A stretch of DNA of 64,000 nt, taken from assembly GCA_964036045.1 (NCBI GenBank), contig OZ038397.1:23528032-23592031 (forward strand), in the 5' to 3' direction. The translations under genes and the position numbers were made by a program. Numbering within the stretch: the stretch's first letter is position 1; each line of letters opens with the position of its first letter. Positions 13,221-27,705 of this stretch are shown in pieces. This DNA is from Eutreptiella sp. 'Long Island Sound 2002'. Taxonomy: Eukaryota; Euglenozoa; Euglenophyceae; Eutreptiales; Eutreptiaceae. A model generated the notes under the pieces. That model made no database searches. It was not told the origin of the DNA and saw only the letters and a program-made list of their open reading frames with translations.

Positions 13221-14860
13221 AAATTCTCGGAAAATTCTCGGAAAATTCTCGGAAAATTCTCGGAAAATTCCCGGAAAATTCTCGGAAAATTCTCGGAAAA
13301 TTCTCGGAAAATTCTCGGAAAATTCTCGGAAAATTCTCGGAAAAATCTCGGAAAATTCTCGGAAAATTCTCGGAAAATTCTCGGAAAATTGACGGAAAAT
13401 TCTCGGAAAATTCTCGGAAAATTCTCGGAAAATTCTCGGAAAAATCTCGGAAAATTCTCCGAAAATTCTCGGAAAATTCTCAGAAAATTCTCGGAAAATT
13501 CTCGGAAAATTCTCGGAAAGTTCTCGGAAAATTCTCGGAAAAATCTCAGAAATTTCTCGGAAAATTCTCGGAAAATTCTCGGAAAATTCTCGGAAAATTC
13601 TCGGAAAATTCTCGGAAAATTCTCGGAAAATTCTCGGAAAATTCTCGGAAAATTCTCGGAAAATTCTCGGAAAATTCTCGGAAAATTCTCGGAAAATCGT
13701 CGGAAAATTCTCGGAAAATTCTCGGAAAATTCTCGGAAAAATCTCGGAAAATTCTCGGAAACTTCTCGGAAAATTGACGGAAAATTCTCGGAAAATTCTC
13801 GGAAAATTCTCGGAAAATTCTCGAAAAATTCTCGGAAAATTCTCGGAAAATCCTCCGGAAATTCTCGGAAAATTCTCGGAAAATTCTCGGAAAATTCTCG
13901 GGAAAATTTCGGAAAATTCTCGGAAAATTCTCAGAAAATTCTCAGAAAATTCTCGGAAAATTCTCGGAAAATTCTCGGAAAATTCTCGGAAAATTCTGAG
14001 AAAATTCTCGGAAAATTCTCGGAAAATTCTCGGAAAATTCTCGGAAAATTCTCGGAAAATTCCCGGAAAATTCTTGGAAAATTCTCGGAAAATTCTCGGA
14101 AAATTCTCGGAAAATTCTCGGAAAATTCTCGGAAAATTCTCGGAAAATTCTCGGAAAAATCTCGGAAAATTCTCGGAAAATTCTCGGAAAATTCTCGGAA
14201 AATTGACGGAAAATTCTCGGAAAATTCTTGGAAAATTCTCGGAAAATTCTCGGAAAAATCTCGGAAAATTCTCGGAAAATTCTCAGAAAATTCTCGGAAA
14301 ATTCTCGGAAAATTCTCGGAAAATTCTCGGAAAATTCTCGGAAAATTCTCGGAAAATTCTCGGAAAATTCTCAGAGATTTCTCGGAAAATTCTCGGAAAA
14401 TTCTCGGAAAATTCTCGGAAAATTCTCGGAAAATTCTCGGAAAATTCTCAGAAAATTCTCGGAAAATTCTCGGAAAATTCTCGGAAAATTCTCGGAAAAT
14501 TCTCGGAAAATTCTCGGAAAATTCTCAGAAAATCGTCGGAAAATTCTCGGAAAATTCTCGGAAAATTCTCGGAAAAATCTCGGAAAATTCTCGGAAAATT
14601 CTCGGAAAATTGACGGAAAATTCTCGGAAAATTCTCGGAAAATTCTCCGAAAATTCTCGGAAAATTCTCGGAAAATTCTCCGGAAATTCTCGGAAAATTC
14701 TCGGAAAATTCTCGGAAAATTCTCGGAAAATTCTCGGAAAATTCTCGGAAAATTCTCGGAAAATTCTCGGGAAAATCTCGGAAAATTCTCGGAAAATTCT
14801 CGGAAAATTCTCGGAAAGTTCTCGGAAAATTCTCGGAAAATTCTCGGAAAATTCTCGGAG

Positions 14861-15125
14861 AATTCTCGGAGAATTCTCGGAAAATTCTCGGAGAAATGCT
14901 CGGAGAAATTCTCGGAGAAAATCTCGGAGAAGTTCTGGGAGAAATTCTCGGAGAAAATCTCGGAGAAAATTCTCCGAGAAATTCTCGGAGAAATTCTCGG
15001 AGAATTCTCGGAGAATTCTCGGAGAATTCTCGGATAAAAAAAAAAAAAACGAGAATTCTCGGAATTCGAAAATTCTCGGAATTTCTCGGAAATTCTCGGA
15101 ATTTTCGGAATTCTCGGAATTCTCG
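14861..15125 (+). repeat. A-tract/EcoRI-palindrome module, copy 5
   Basis: Fifth copy, with an A14 tract at 15036-15049. It is shorter: the GGAGTTCG segment after the A-tract is missing and the first units are lost. Confidence 0.88.
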
Positions 15126-16131
15126 GAAAATTCTCGGAAAATTCTCGGAAAATTCTCGGAAAATTCTCGGAAAATTCCCGGAAAATTCTCGGAAAATTCT
15201 CGGATAATTCTCGGAAAATTCTCGGAAAATTCTCGGAAAATTCTCGGAAAATTCTCGGAAAAACCTCGGAAAATTCTCGGAAAATTCTCGGAAAATTCTC
15301 AGAAATTTCTCGGAAAATTCTCGGGAAATTCTCGGAAAATTCTCGGAAAATTCTCGGAAAATTCTCAGAAAATTCTCAATAAATTCTCGGAAAATTCTCG
15401 GAAAATTCTCGGAAAATTCTCGGAAAATTCTCGGAAAATTCTCGGAAAATTCTCAGAAAATCGTCGGAAAATTCTCGGAAAATTCTCGGAAAATTCTCGG
15501 AAAAATCTCGGAAAATTCTCGGAAAATTCTCGGAAAATTGACGGAAAAATCTCGGAAAATTCTCGGAAAATTCTCGGAAAATTGACGGAAAATTCTCGGA
15601 AAATTCTCGGAAAATTCTCGGAAAATTCTCGGAAAAATCTCGGAAAATTCTCCGAAAATTCTCGGAAAATTCTCAGAAAATTCTCGGAAAATTCTCGGAA
15701 AATTCTCGGAAAATTCTCGGAAAATTCTCGGAAAATTCTCGGAAAATTCTCAGAAATTTCTCGGAAATCTCTCGGAAAATTCTCGGAAAATTCTCGGAAA
15801 ATTCTCGGAAAAATCTCGGAAAATTCTCGGAAAATTCTCGGAAAATTCTCAGAAATTTCTCGGAAAATTCTCGGAAAATTCTCGGAAAATTCTCGGAAAA
15901 TTCTCGGAAAATTCTCAGAAAATTCTCAATAAATTCTCGGAAAATTCTCGGAAAATTCTCGGAAAATTCTCGGAAAATTCTCGGAAAATTCTCGGAAAAT
16001 TCTCAGAAAATCGTCGGAAAATTTTCGGAAAATTCTCGGAAAATTCTCGGAAAAATCTCGGAAAATTCTCGGAAAATTCTCGGAAAATTGACGGAAAAAT
16101 CTCGGAAAATTCTCGGAAAATTCTCGGAAAA

Positions 16132-19100
16132 TTGACGGAAAATTCTCGGAAAATTCTCGGAAAATTCTCGGAAAATTCTCGGAAAAATCTCGGAAAATTC
16201 TCGGAAAATTCTCCGAAAATTCTCCGAAAATTCTCGGAAAATTCTCAGAAAATTCTCGGAAAATTCTCGGAAAATTCTCGGAAAATTCTCGGAAAATTCT
16301 CAGAAAATCGTCGGAAAATTCTCGGAAAATTCTCGGAAAATTCTCGGAAAAATCTCGGAAAATTCTCGGAAAATTCTCGGAAAATTGACGGAAAATTCTC
16401 GGAAAATTCTCGGGAAATTCTCGGAAAATTCTCGGAAAATTCTCGGAAAATTCTCGGAAAATTCTCCGGAAATTCTCGGAAAATTCTCGGAAAATTCTCG
16501 GAAAATTCTCGGAAAATTCTCGGAAAATTCTCGGAAAATTCTCGGAAAATTCTCGGAAAATTCTCGGAAAATTGGAAAATTCTCGGAAAATTCTCGGAAA
16601 ATTCTCGGAAAATTCTCGGAAAATTCTCGGAAAATTCTCGGAAAATTCTCGGAAAATTCTCGGAAAATTCTCAGAAAATTCTCGGAAAATTCTCGGAAAA
16701 TTCTCGGAAAATTCTCGGAAAATTCTCGGAAAATTCTCGGAAAATTCTCAGAAATTTCTCGGAAAATTCTCGGAAAATTCTCGGAAAATTCTCCGAAAAT
16801 TCTCGGAAAATTCTCGGAAAATTCTCAGAAAATTCTCGGAAAATTCTCGGAAAATTCTCGGAAAATTCTCGGAAAATTCTCAGAAAATCATCGGAAAATT
16901 CTCGGAAAATTCTCGGAAAATTCTCGGAAAAATCTCGGAAAATTCTCGGAAAATTCTCGGAAAATTCTCGGAAAATTCTCCGGAAATTCTCGGAAAATTC
17001 TCGGAAAATTCTCGGAAAATTCTCGGAAAATTCTCGGAAAATTGGAAAATTCTCGGAAAATTCTCGGAAAATTCTCGGAAAATTCTCGGAAAATTCTCGG
17101 AAAATTCTCGGAAAATTCTCGGAAAATTCTCGGAAAATTCTCGGAAAATTCTCGGAAAATTCTCGGAAAATTCTCGGAAAATTCTCAGAAATTTCTCGGA
17201 AAATTCTCGGAAAATTCTCGGAAAATTCTCCGAAAATTCTCGGAAAATTCTCGGAAAATTCTCAGAAAATTCTCGGAAAATTCTCGGAAAATTCTCGGAA
17301 AATTCTCGGAAAATTCTCGGAAAATTCTCGGAAAATTCTCAGAAAATTCTCGGAAAATTCCCAGAAAATTCTCGGAAAATTCTCAGAAAATTCTCGGAAA
17401 ATTCTCGGAAAATTCTCGGAAAATTCTCGGAAAATTCTCGGAAAATTCTCGGAAAATTCTCGGAAAATTCTCGGAAAATTCTCGGAAAATTCTCAGAAAA
17501 TTCTCGGAAAATTCTCGGAAAATTCTCGGAAAATTCTCGGAAAGTTCTCGGAAAATTCTCGGAAAATTCTCGGAAAATTCTCGGAAAATTCTCGGAAAAT
17601 TCTCGGAAAATTCTCGGAAAATTCTCGGAAAATTCTCGGAAAATTGACGGAAAATTCTCGGAAAATTCTCGGAAAATTCTCGGAAAATTGACGGAAAATT
17701 CTCGGAAAATTCTCGGAAAATTCTCGGAAAATTCTCGGAAAATTCTCAGAAAATTCTCGGAAAATTCTCGGAAAATTCTCGGAAAATTCTCGGAAAATTC
17801 TCAGAAAATTCTCGGAAAATTCCCAGAAAATTCTCGGAAAATTCTCAGAAAATTCTCGGAAAATTCTCGGAAAATTCTCGGAAAATTCTCGGAAAATTCT
17901 CGGAAAATTCTCGGAAAATTCTCGGAAAATTCTCGGAAAATTCTCAGAAAATTCTCGGAAAATTCTCGGAAAATTCTCGGAAAATTCTCGGAAAATTCTC
18001 GGAAAATTCTCGGAAAATTCTCGGAAAATTCTCGGAAAATTCTTGGAAAATTCTCGGAAAATTCTCGGAAAATTCTCGGAAAATTGACGGAAAATTCTCG
18101 GAAAATTCTCGGAAAATTCTCGGAAAATTGACGGAAAATTCTCGGAAAATTCTCGGAAAATTCTCGGAAAATTCTCGGAAAATTCTCAATAAATTCTCGG
18201 AAAATTCTCGGAAAATTCTCGGAAAATTCTCAGAAATTTCTCGGAAAATTCTCGGAAAATTCTCGGAAAATTCTCGGAAAATGCTCGGAAAAATCTCGGA
18301 AAATTCTCGGAAAATTCTCGGAAAATTCTCAGAAATTTCTCGGAAAATTCTCGGAAAATTCTCGGAAAATTCTCGGAAAATTCTCGGAAAATTCTCAGAA
18401 AATTCTCAATAAATTCTCGGAAAATTCTCGGAAAATTCTCGGAAAATTCTCGGAAAATTCTCGGAAAATTCTCAGAAAATTCTCAGAAAATCGTCGGAAA
18501 ATTTTCGGAAAATTCTCGGAAAATTCTCGGAAAAATCTCGGAAAATTCTCGGAAAATTCTCGGAAAATTGACGGAAAAATCTCGGAAAATTCTCGGAAAA
18601 TTCTCGGAAAATTGACGGAAAATTCTCGGAAAATTCTCGGAAAATTCTCGGAAAATTCTCGGAAAAATCTCGGAAAATTCTCGGAAAAATCTCCGAAAAT
18701 TCTCCGAAAATTCTCGGAAAATTCTCAGAAAATTCTCGGAAAATTCTCGGAAAATTCTCGGAAAATTCGCGGAAAATTCTCAGAAAATCGTCGGAAAATT
18801 CTCGGAAAATTCTCGGAAAATTCTCGGAAAAATCTCGGAAAATTCTCGGAAAATTCTCGGAAAATTGACGGAAAATTCTCGGAAAATTCTCGGGAAATTC
18901 TCGGAAAATTCTCGGAAAATTCTCGGAAAATTCTCGGAAAATTCTCCGGAAATTCTCGGAAAATTCTCGGAAAATTCTCGGAAAATTCTCGGAAAATTCT
19001 CGGAAAATTCTCGGAAAATTCTCGGAAAATTGGAAAATTCTCGGAAAATTCTCGGAAAATTCTCGGAAAATTCTCGGAAAATTCTCGGAAAATTCTCGGA

Positions 19101-22100
19101 AAATTCTCGGAAAATTCTCGGAAAATTCTCAGAAAATTCTCGGAAAATTCTCGGAAAATTCTCGGAAAATTCTCGGAAAATTCTCGGAAAGTTCTCGGAA
19201 AATTCTCGGAAAATTCTCGGAAAATTCTCGGAAAATTCTCGGAAAATTCTCGGAAAATTCTCGGAAAATTCTCGGAAAATTCTCGGAAAATTCTCGGAAA
19301 ATTGACGGAAAATTCTCGGAAAATTCTCGGAAAATTCTCGGAAAATTCTCGGAAAATTCTCAGAAAATTCTCGGAAAATTCTCGGAAAATTCTCGGAAAA
19401 TTCTCGGAAAATTCTCAGAAAATTCTCGGAAAATTCCCAGAAAATTCTCGGAAAATTCTCAGAAAATTCTCGGAAAATTCTCGGAAAATTCTCGGAAAAT
19501 TCTCGGAAAATTCTCGGAAAATTCTCGGAAAATTCTCGGAAAATTCTCGGAAAATTCTCGGAAAATTCTCAGAAAATTCTCGGAAAATTCTCGGAAAATT
19601 CTCGGAAAATTCTCGGAAAATTCTCGGAAAATTCTCGGAAAATTCTCGGAAAATTCTCGGAAAATTCTTGGAAAATTCTCGGAAAATTCTCGGAAAATTC
19701 TCGGAAAATTCTCGGAAAATTGACGGAAAATTCTCGGAAAATTCTCGGAAAATTCTCGGAAAAATCTCGGAAAATTCTCGGAAAATTCTCGGAAAATTGA
19801 CGGAAAAATCTCGGAAAATTCTCGGAAAATTCTCGGAAAATTGACGGAAAATTCTCGGAAAATTCTCGGAAAATTCTCGGAAAATTCTCGGAAAAATCTC
19901 GGAAAATTCTCGGAAAAATCTCCGAAAATTCTCCGAAAATTCTCGGAAAATTCTCAGAAAATTCTCGGAAAATTCTCGGAAAATTCTCGGAAAATTCGCG
20001 GAAAATTCTCAGAAAATCGTCGGAAAATTCTCGGAAAATTCTCGGAAAATTCTCGGAAAAATCTCGGAAAATTCTCGGAAAATTCTCGGAAAATTGACGG
20101 AAAATTCTCGGAAAATTCTCGGGAAATTCTCGGAAAATTCTCGGAAAATTCTCGGAAAATTCTCGGAAAATTCTCCGGAAATTCTCGGAAAATTCTCGGA
20201 AAATTCTCGGAAAATTCTCGGAAAATTCTCGGAAAATTCTCGGAAAATTCTCGGAAAATTCTCGGAAAATTCTCGGAAAATTCTCGGAAAATTCTCGGAA
20301 AATTCTCGGAAAATTCTCGGAAAATTCTCGGAAAATTCTCGGAAAATTCTCGGAAAATTCTCGGAAAATTCTCGGAAAATTCTCAGAAAATTCTCGGAAA
20401 ATTCTCGGAAAATTCTCGGAAAATTCTCGGAAAATTCTCGGAAAGTTCTCGGAAAATTCTCGGAAAATTCTCGGAAAATTCTCGGAAAATTCTCGGAAAA
20501 TTCTCGGAAAATTCTCGGAAAATTCTCGGAAAATTCTCGGAAAATTCTCGGAAAATTGACGGAAAATTCTCGGAAAATTCTCGGAAAATTGACGGAAAAT
20601 TCTCGGAAAATTCTCGGAAAATTCTCGGAAAATTCTCGGAAAATTCTCAGAAAATTCTCGGAAAATTCTCGGAAAATTCTCGGAAAATTCTCGGAAAATT
20701 CTCAGAAAATTCTCGGAAAATTCCCAGAAAATTCTCGGAAAATTCTCAGAAAATTCTCGGAAAATTCTCGGAAAATTCTCGGAAAATTCTCGGAAAATTC
20801 TCGGAAAATTCTCGGAAAATTCTCGGAAAATTCTCGGAAAATTCTCGGAAAATTCTCAGAAAATTCTCGGAAAATTCTCGGAAAATTCTCGGAAAATTCT
20901 CGGAAAATTCTCGGAAAATTCTCGGAAAATTCTCGGAAAATTCTCGGAAAATTCTTGGAAAATTCTCGGAAAATTCTCGGAAAATTCTCGGAAAATTCTC
21001 GGAAAATTGACGGAAAATTCTCGGAAAATTCTCGGAAAATTCTCGGAAAATTGACGGAAAATTCTCGGAAAATTCTCGGAAAATTCTCGGAAAATTCTCG
21101 GAAAATTCTCAATAAATTCTCGGAAAATTCTCGGAAAATTCTCGGAAAATTCTCAGAAATTTCTCGGAAAATTCTCGGAAAATTCTCGGAAAATTCTCGG
21201 AAAATTCTCGGAAAAATCTCGGAAAATTCTCGGAAAATTCTCGGAAAATTCTCAGAAATTTCTCGGAAAATTCTCGGAAAATTCTCGGAAAATTCTCGGA
21301 AAATTCTCGGAAAATTCTCAGAAAATTCTCAATAAATTCTCGGAAAATTCTCGGAAAATTCTCGGAAAATTCTCGGAAAATTCTCGGAAAATTCTCAGAA
21401 AATTCTCAGAAAATCGTCGGAAAATTTTCGGAAAATTCTCGGAAAATTCTCGGAAAAATCTCGGAAAATTCTCGGAAAATTCTCGGAAAATTGACGGAAA
21501 AATCTCGGAAAATTCTCGGAAAATTCTCGGAAAATTGACGGAAAATTCTCGGAAAATTCTCGGAAAATTCTCGGAAAATTCTCGGAAAAATCTCGGAAAA
21601 TTCTCGGAAAATTCTCCGAAAATTCTCCGAAAATTCTCGGAAAATTCTCAGAAAATTCTCGGAAAATTCTCGGAAAATTCTCGGAAAATTCGCGGAAAAT
21701 TCTCAGAAAATCGTCGGAAAATTCTCGGAAAATTCTCGGAAAATTCTCGGAAAAATCTCGGAAAATTCTCGGAAAATTCTCGGAAAATTGACGGAAAATT
21801 CTCGGAAAATTCTCGGGAAATTCTCGGAAAATTCTCGGAAAATTCTCGGAAAATTCTCCGGAAATTCTCGGAAAATTCTCGGAAAATTCTCGGAAAATTC
21901 TCGGAAAATTCTCGGAAAATTCTCGGAAAATTCTCGGAAAATTCTCGGAAAATTCTCGGAAAATTGGAAAATTCTCGGAAAATTCTCGGAAAATTCTCGG
22001 AAAATTCTCGGAAAATTCTCGGAAAATTCTCGGAAAATTCTCGGAAAATTCTCGGAAAATTCTCAGAAAATTCTCGGAAAATTCTCGGAAAATTCTCGGA

Positions 22101-22400
22101 AAATTCTGGGAAAATTCTCGGAAAATTCTCGGAAAATTCTCAGAAATTTCTCGGAAAATTCTCGGAAAATTCTCGGAAAATTCTCCGAAAATTCTCGGAA
22201 AATTCTCGGAAAATTCTCAGAAAATTCTCGGAAAATTCTCGGAAAATTCTCGGAAAATTCTCGGAAAATTCTCAGAAAATCATCGGAAAATTCTCGGAAA
22301 ATTCTCGGAAAATTCTCGGAAAAATCTCGGAAAATTCTCGGAAAATTCTCAGAAAATTGACGGAAAATTCTCGGAAAATTCTCGGGAAATTGTCGGAAAA
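16132..22400 (+). repeat. Recurrent higher-order unit, four starts (16.1, 18.6, 19.8, 21.5 kb)
   Basis: The order TTGACGG, AATCTCGG, TTCTCCG, then TTCTCAGAAAATCGTCGG and TTCTCGGGAAATTC begins at about 16129, 18609, 19838 and 21532 (offsets 2480, 1229 and 1694 bp). The last three also share a private TTCGCGG unit. Offsets are not fixed, so this is a family of overlapping duplications. Confidence 0.7.
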
Positions 22401-23429
22401 TTCTCAGAAAATTCTCGGAAAATTCTCGGAAAATTCTCCGGAAACTCGGAAAATTCTCGGAAAATTCTCGGAAAATTCTCGGAAAATTCTCGGAAAATTC
22501 TCGGAAAATTCTCGGAAAATTCTCGGAAAATTGGAAAATTCTCGGAAAATTCTCGGAAAATTCTCGGAAAATTCTCGGAAAATTCTCGGAAAATTCTCGG
22601 AAAATTCTCGGAAAATTCTCGGAAAATTCTCGGAAAATTCTCGGAAAATTCTCGGAAAATTCTCGGAAAATTCTCAGAAATTTCTCGGAAAATTCTCGGA
22701 AAATTCTCGGAAAATTCTCCGAAAATTCTCGGAAAGTTCTCGGAAAATTCTCAGAAAATTCTCGGAAAATTCTCGGAAAATTCTCGGAAAATTCTCGGAA
22801 AATTCTCGGAAAATTCTCGGAAAATTCTCAGAAAATTCTCGGAAAATTCCCAGAAAATTCTCGGAAAATTCTCAGAAAATTCTCGGAAAATTCTCGGAAA
22901 ATTCTCGGAAAATTCTCGGAAAATTCTCGAAAAATTCTCGGAAAATTCTCGGAAAATTCTCGGAAAATTCTCGGAAAATTCTCAGAAAATTCTCGGAAAA
23001 TTCTCGGAAAATTCTCGGAAAATTCTCGGAAAATTCTCGGAAAATTCTCGGAAAATTCTCGGAAAATTCTCGGAAAATTCTCGGAAAATTCTCGGAAAAT
23101 TCTCGGAAAATTCTCGGAAAATTCTCGGAAAATTGACGGAAAATTGTCGGAAAATTCTCGGAAAATTCTCGGAAAATTGACGGAAAATTCTCGGAAAATT
23201 CTCGGAAAATTCTCGGAAAATTCTCGGAAAATTCTCAATAAATTCTCGGAAAATTCTCGGAAAATTCTCGGAAAATTCTCGGAAAATCTCGGAAAATTCT
23301 CGGAAAATTCTCGGAAAATTCTCAGAAAATTCTCGGAGAATTCTCGGAAAATCCTCGGAAAATTCTCGGAAAAATCTCGGAAAATTCTCGGAAACTTCTC
23401 GGAAAATTCTCAGAAAATTCTCGGAAAAT

Positions 23430-23755
23430 TCTTGGAAAATTCTCGGAGAATTCTCGGAGAAATTCTCGGAGAATTTTCGGAGAATTCTCGGAAAATTCTC
23501 GGAGAAATGCTCGGAGAAATTCTCGGAGAAAATCTCGGAGAAGTTCTCGGAGAAATTCTCGGAGAAAATCTCGGAGAAAATTCTCGGAGAAATTCTCGGA
23601 GAAATTCTCGGAGAATTCTCGGAGAATTCTCGGAGAATTCTCGGATAAAAAAAAAAAAAACGAGAATTCTCGGAATTCGAAAATTCTCGGAGTTCGAAAA
23701 TTCTCGGAATTTCTCGGAAATTCTCGGAATTTTCGGAATTCTCGGAATTCTCGGA
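23430..23755 (+). repeat. A-tract/EcoRI-palindrome module, copy 6
   Basis: Sixth copy, with an A14 tract at 23647-23660. It is the first of five copies spaced about 1 kb apart (A-tract starts at 23647, 24601, 25579, 26627 and 27616). Confidence 0.9.
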
Positions 23756-24385
23756 AAATTCTCGGAAAATTCTCGGAAAATTCTCGGAAAATTCTCGGAA
23801 AATTCCCGGAAAATTCTCGGAAAATTCTCGGAAAATTCTCGGAAAATTCTCGGAAAATTCTCGGAAAATTCTCGGAAAATTCTCGGAAAATTCTCGGAAA
23901 ATTCTCGGAAAAATCTCGGAAAATTCTCGGAAAATTCTCGGAAAATTCTCGGAAAATTGACGGAAAATTCTCGGAAAATTCTCGGAAAATTCTCGGAAAA
24001 TTCTCGGAAAATTCTCGGAAAATTCTCGGAAAATTCTCCGAAAATTCTCGGAAAATTCTCGGAAAATTCTCAGAAAATTCTCGGAAAATTCTCGGAATTC
24101 TCGGAAAATTCTCGGAAAATTCTCGGAAAATTCTCAGAAAATTCTCGGAAAATTCCCAGAAAATTCTCGGAAAATTCTCGGAAAATTCTCGGAAAATTCT
24201 CGGAAAATTCTCGGAAAATTCTCGGAAAATTCTCGGAAAATCTCGGAAAATTCTCGGAAAATTCTCGGAAAATTCTCAGAAAATTCTCGGAGAATTCTCG
24301 GAAAATTCTCGGAAAATTCTCGGAAAAATCTCGGAAAATTCTCGGAAAATTCTCGGAAAATTCTCAGAAAATTCTCGGAAAATTC

Positions 24386-24715
24386 TTGGAAAATTCTCGG
24401 AGAATTCTCGGAGAAATTCTCGGAGAATTTTCGGAGAATTCTCGGAAAATTCTCGGAGAAATGCTCGGAGAAATTCTCGGAGAAAATCTCGGAGAAGTTC
24501 TCGGAGAAATTCTCGGAGAAAATCTCGGAGAAAATTCTCGGAGAAATTCTCGGAGAAATTCTCGGAGAATTCTCGGAGAATTCTCGGAGAATTCTCGGAT
24601 AAAAAAAAAAAACGAGAATTCTCGGAATTCGAAAATTCTCGGAGTTCGAAAATTCTCGGAATTTCTCGGAAATTCTCGGAATTTTCGGAATTCTCGGAAT
24701 TCTCGGAAAATTCTC
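24386..24715 (+). repeat. A-tract/EcoRI-palindrome module, copy 7
   Basis: Seventh copy, with an A12 tract at 24601-24612. It shares the A12 length and downstream flank (TTCCCAG and TTCTCAG units) with copy 9, 2.03 kb away. Confidence 0.9.
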
Positions 24716-25366
24716 GGAAAATTCTCGGAAAATTCTCGGAAAATTCTCGGAAAAATTCCCAGAAAATTCTCGGAAAATTCTCAGAAAATTCTCGGAAAAT
24801 TCCCGGAAAATTCTCGGAAAATTCTCGGAAAATTCTCGGAAAATTCTCGGAAAATTCTCGGAAAATTCTCGGAAAATTCTCGGAAAATTCTCAGAAAATT
24901 CTCGGAAAATTCCCAGAAAATTCTCGGAAAATTCTCGGAAAATTCTCGGAAAATTCTCGGAAAATTCTCGGAAAATTCTCGGAAAATTCTCGGAAAATTC
25001 TCGGAAAATTCTCGGAAAATTTCCGGAAAATTCTCGGAAAATTCTCGGAAAATTGACGGAAAATTCTCGGAAAATTCTCGGAAAATTCTCGGAAAATTGA
25101 CGGAAAATTCTCGGAAAATTCTCGGAAAATTCTCGGAAAATTCTCGGAAAATTCTCGGAAAATTCTCAATAAATTCTCGGAAAATTCTCGGAAAATTCTC
25201 GGAAAATTCTCGGAAAATTCTCGGAAAATTCTCGGAAAATTCTCGGAAAATTCTCAGAAAATTCTCGGAGAATTCTCGGAAAATTCTCGGAAAATTCTCG
25301 GAAAAATCTCGGAAAATTCTCGGAAAATTCTCGGAAAATTCTCAGAAAATTCTCGGAAAATTCTTG

Positions 25367-25670
25367 GAAAATTCTCGGAAAATTCTCGGAGAAATTCTCG
25401 GAGAATTTTCGGAGAATTCTCGGAAAATTCTCGCAGAAATGCTCGGAGAAATTCTCGGAGAAAATCTCGGAGAAGTTCTCGGAGAAATTCTCGGAGAAAA
25501 TCTCGGAGAAAATTCTCGGAGAAATTCTCGGAGAAATTCTCGGAGAATTCTCGGAGAATTCTTGGAGAATTCTCGGATAAAAAAAAAAAAAACGAGAATT
25601 CTCGGAATTCGAAAATTCTCGGAGTTCGAAAATTCTCGGAATTTCTCGGAAATTCTCGGAAAATCCTCGG
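25367..25670 (+). repeat. A-tract/EcoRI-palindrome module, copy 8
   Basis: Eighth copy, with an A14 tract at 25579-25592. Its private changes CTCGCAGAAATGC, TTCTTGGAGAATTC and a 3' end passing into GGAAAATCCTCGG are shared only with copy 10. Confidence 0.9.
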
Positions 25671-26410
25671 AAAATTCTCGGAAAATTCCCGGAAAATTCC
25701 CGGAAAATTCTCGGAAAATTCTCGGAAAATTCTCGGAAAATTCTCGGAAAATTCTCGGAAAATTCTCGGAAAATTCTCGGAAAATTCTCGGAAAAATCTC
25801 GGAAAATTCTCGGAAAATTCTCGAAAAATTCCCGGAAAATTCTCGGAAAATTCTCGGAAAATTCTCGGAAAATTCTCGGAAAATTCTCGGAAAATTCTCG
25901 GAAAATTCTCGGAAAATTCTCGGAAAATTCTCGGAAAAATCTCGGAAAATTCTCGGAAAATTCTCGGAAAATTCTCGGAAAATTGACGGAAAATTCTCGG
26001 AAAATTCTCGGAAAATTCTCGGAAAATTCTCGGAAAATTCTCGGAAAATTCTCGGAAAATTCTCCGAAAATTCTCGGAAAATTCTCGGAAAATTCTCAGA
26101 AAATTCTCGGAAAATTCTCGGAATTCTCGGAAAATTCTCGGAAAATTCTCGGAAAATTCTCAGAAAATTCTCGGAAAATTCCCAGAAAATTCTCGGAAAA
26201 TTCTCGGAAAATTCTCGGAAAATTCTCGGAAAATTCTCGGAAAATTCTCGGAAAATTCTCGGAAAATCTCGGAAAATTCTCGGAAAATTCTCGGAAAATT
26301 CTCAGAAAATTCTCGGAGAATTCTCGGAAAATTCTCGGAAAATTCTCGGAAAAATCTCGGAAAATTCTCGGAAAATTCTCGGAAAATTCTCAGAAAATTC
26401 TCGGAAAATT

Positions 26411-26730
26411 CTTGGAAAATTCTCGGAGAATTCTCGGAGAAATTCTCGGAGAATTTTCGGAGAATTCTCGGAAAATTCTCGGAGAAATGCTCGGAGAAAT
26501 TCTCGGAGAAAATCTCGGAGAAGTTCTCGGAGAAATTCTCGGAGAAAATCTCGGAGAAAATTCTCGGAGAAATTCTCGGAGAAATTCTCGGAGAATTCTC
26601 GGAGAATTCTCGGAGAATTCTCGGATAAAAAAAAAAAACGAGAATTCTCGGAATTCGAAAATTCTCGGAGTTCGAAAATTCTCGGAATTTCTCGGAAATT
26701 CTCGGAATTTTCGGAATTCTCGGAATTCTC
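26411..26730 (+). repeat. A-tract/EcoRI-palindrome module, copy 9
   Basis: Ninth copy, with an A12 tract at 26627-26638. It is the duplicate of copy 7 in the ~2.03-kb tandem duplication. Confidence 0.9.
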
Positions 26731-27399
26731 GGAAAATTCTCGGAAAATTCTCGGAAAATTCTCGGAAAATTCTCGGAAAAATTCCCAGAAAATTCTCGGA
26801 AAATTCTCAGAAAATTCTCGGAAAATTCTCGGAAAATTCTCGGAAAATTCTCGGAAAATTCTCGGAAAATTCTCGGAAAATTCTCGGAAAATTCTCGGAA
26901 AATTCTCGGAAAATTCTCGGAAAATTCTCAGAAAATTCTCGGAAAATTCCCAGAAAATTCTCGGAAAATTCTCGGAAAATTCTCGGAAAATTCTCGGAAA
27001 ATTCTCGGAAAATTCTCGGAAAATTCTCGGAAAATTCTCGGAAAATTCTCGGAAAATTCTCGGAAAATTCTCGGAAAATTCTCGGAAAATTGACGGAAAA
27101 TTCTCGGAAAATTCTCGGAAAATTCTCGGAAAATTGACGGAAAATTCTCGGAAAATTCTCGGAAAATTCTCGGAAAATTCTCGGAAAATTCTCGGAAAAT
27201 TCTCAATAAATTCTCGGAAAATTCTCGGAAAATTCTCGGAAAATTCTCGGAAAATTCTCGGAAAATTCTCGGAAAATTCTCGGAAAATTCTCAGAAAATT
27301 CTCGGAGAATTCTCGGAAAATTCTCGGAAAATTCTCGGAAAAATCTCGGAAAATTCTCGGAAAATTCTCGGAAAATTCTCAGAAAATTCTCGGAAAATT

Positions 27400-27705
27400 C
27401 TTGGAAAATTCTCGGAAAATTCTCGGAGAAATTCTCGGAGAATTTTCGGAGAATTCTCGGAAAATTCTCGCAGAAATGCTCGGAGAAATTCTCGGAGAAA
27501 ATCTCGGAGAAGTTCTCGGAGAAATTCTCGGAGAAAATCTCGGAGAAAATTCTCGGAGAAATTCTCGGAGAAATTCTCGGAGAATTCTCGGAGAATTCTT
27601 GGAGAATTCTCGGATAAAAAAAAAAAAAACGAGAATTCTCGGAATTCGAAAATTCTCGGAGTTCGAAAATTCTCGGAATTTCTCGGAAATTCTCGGAAAA
27701 TCCTC
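27400..27705 (+). repeat. A-tract/EcoRI-palindrome module, copy 10
   Basis: Tenth copy, with an A14 tract at 27616-27629. It carries the same private changes as copy 8 and marks the second half of the ~2.03-kb duplication. Confidence 0.9.
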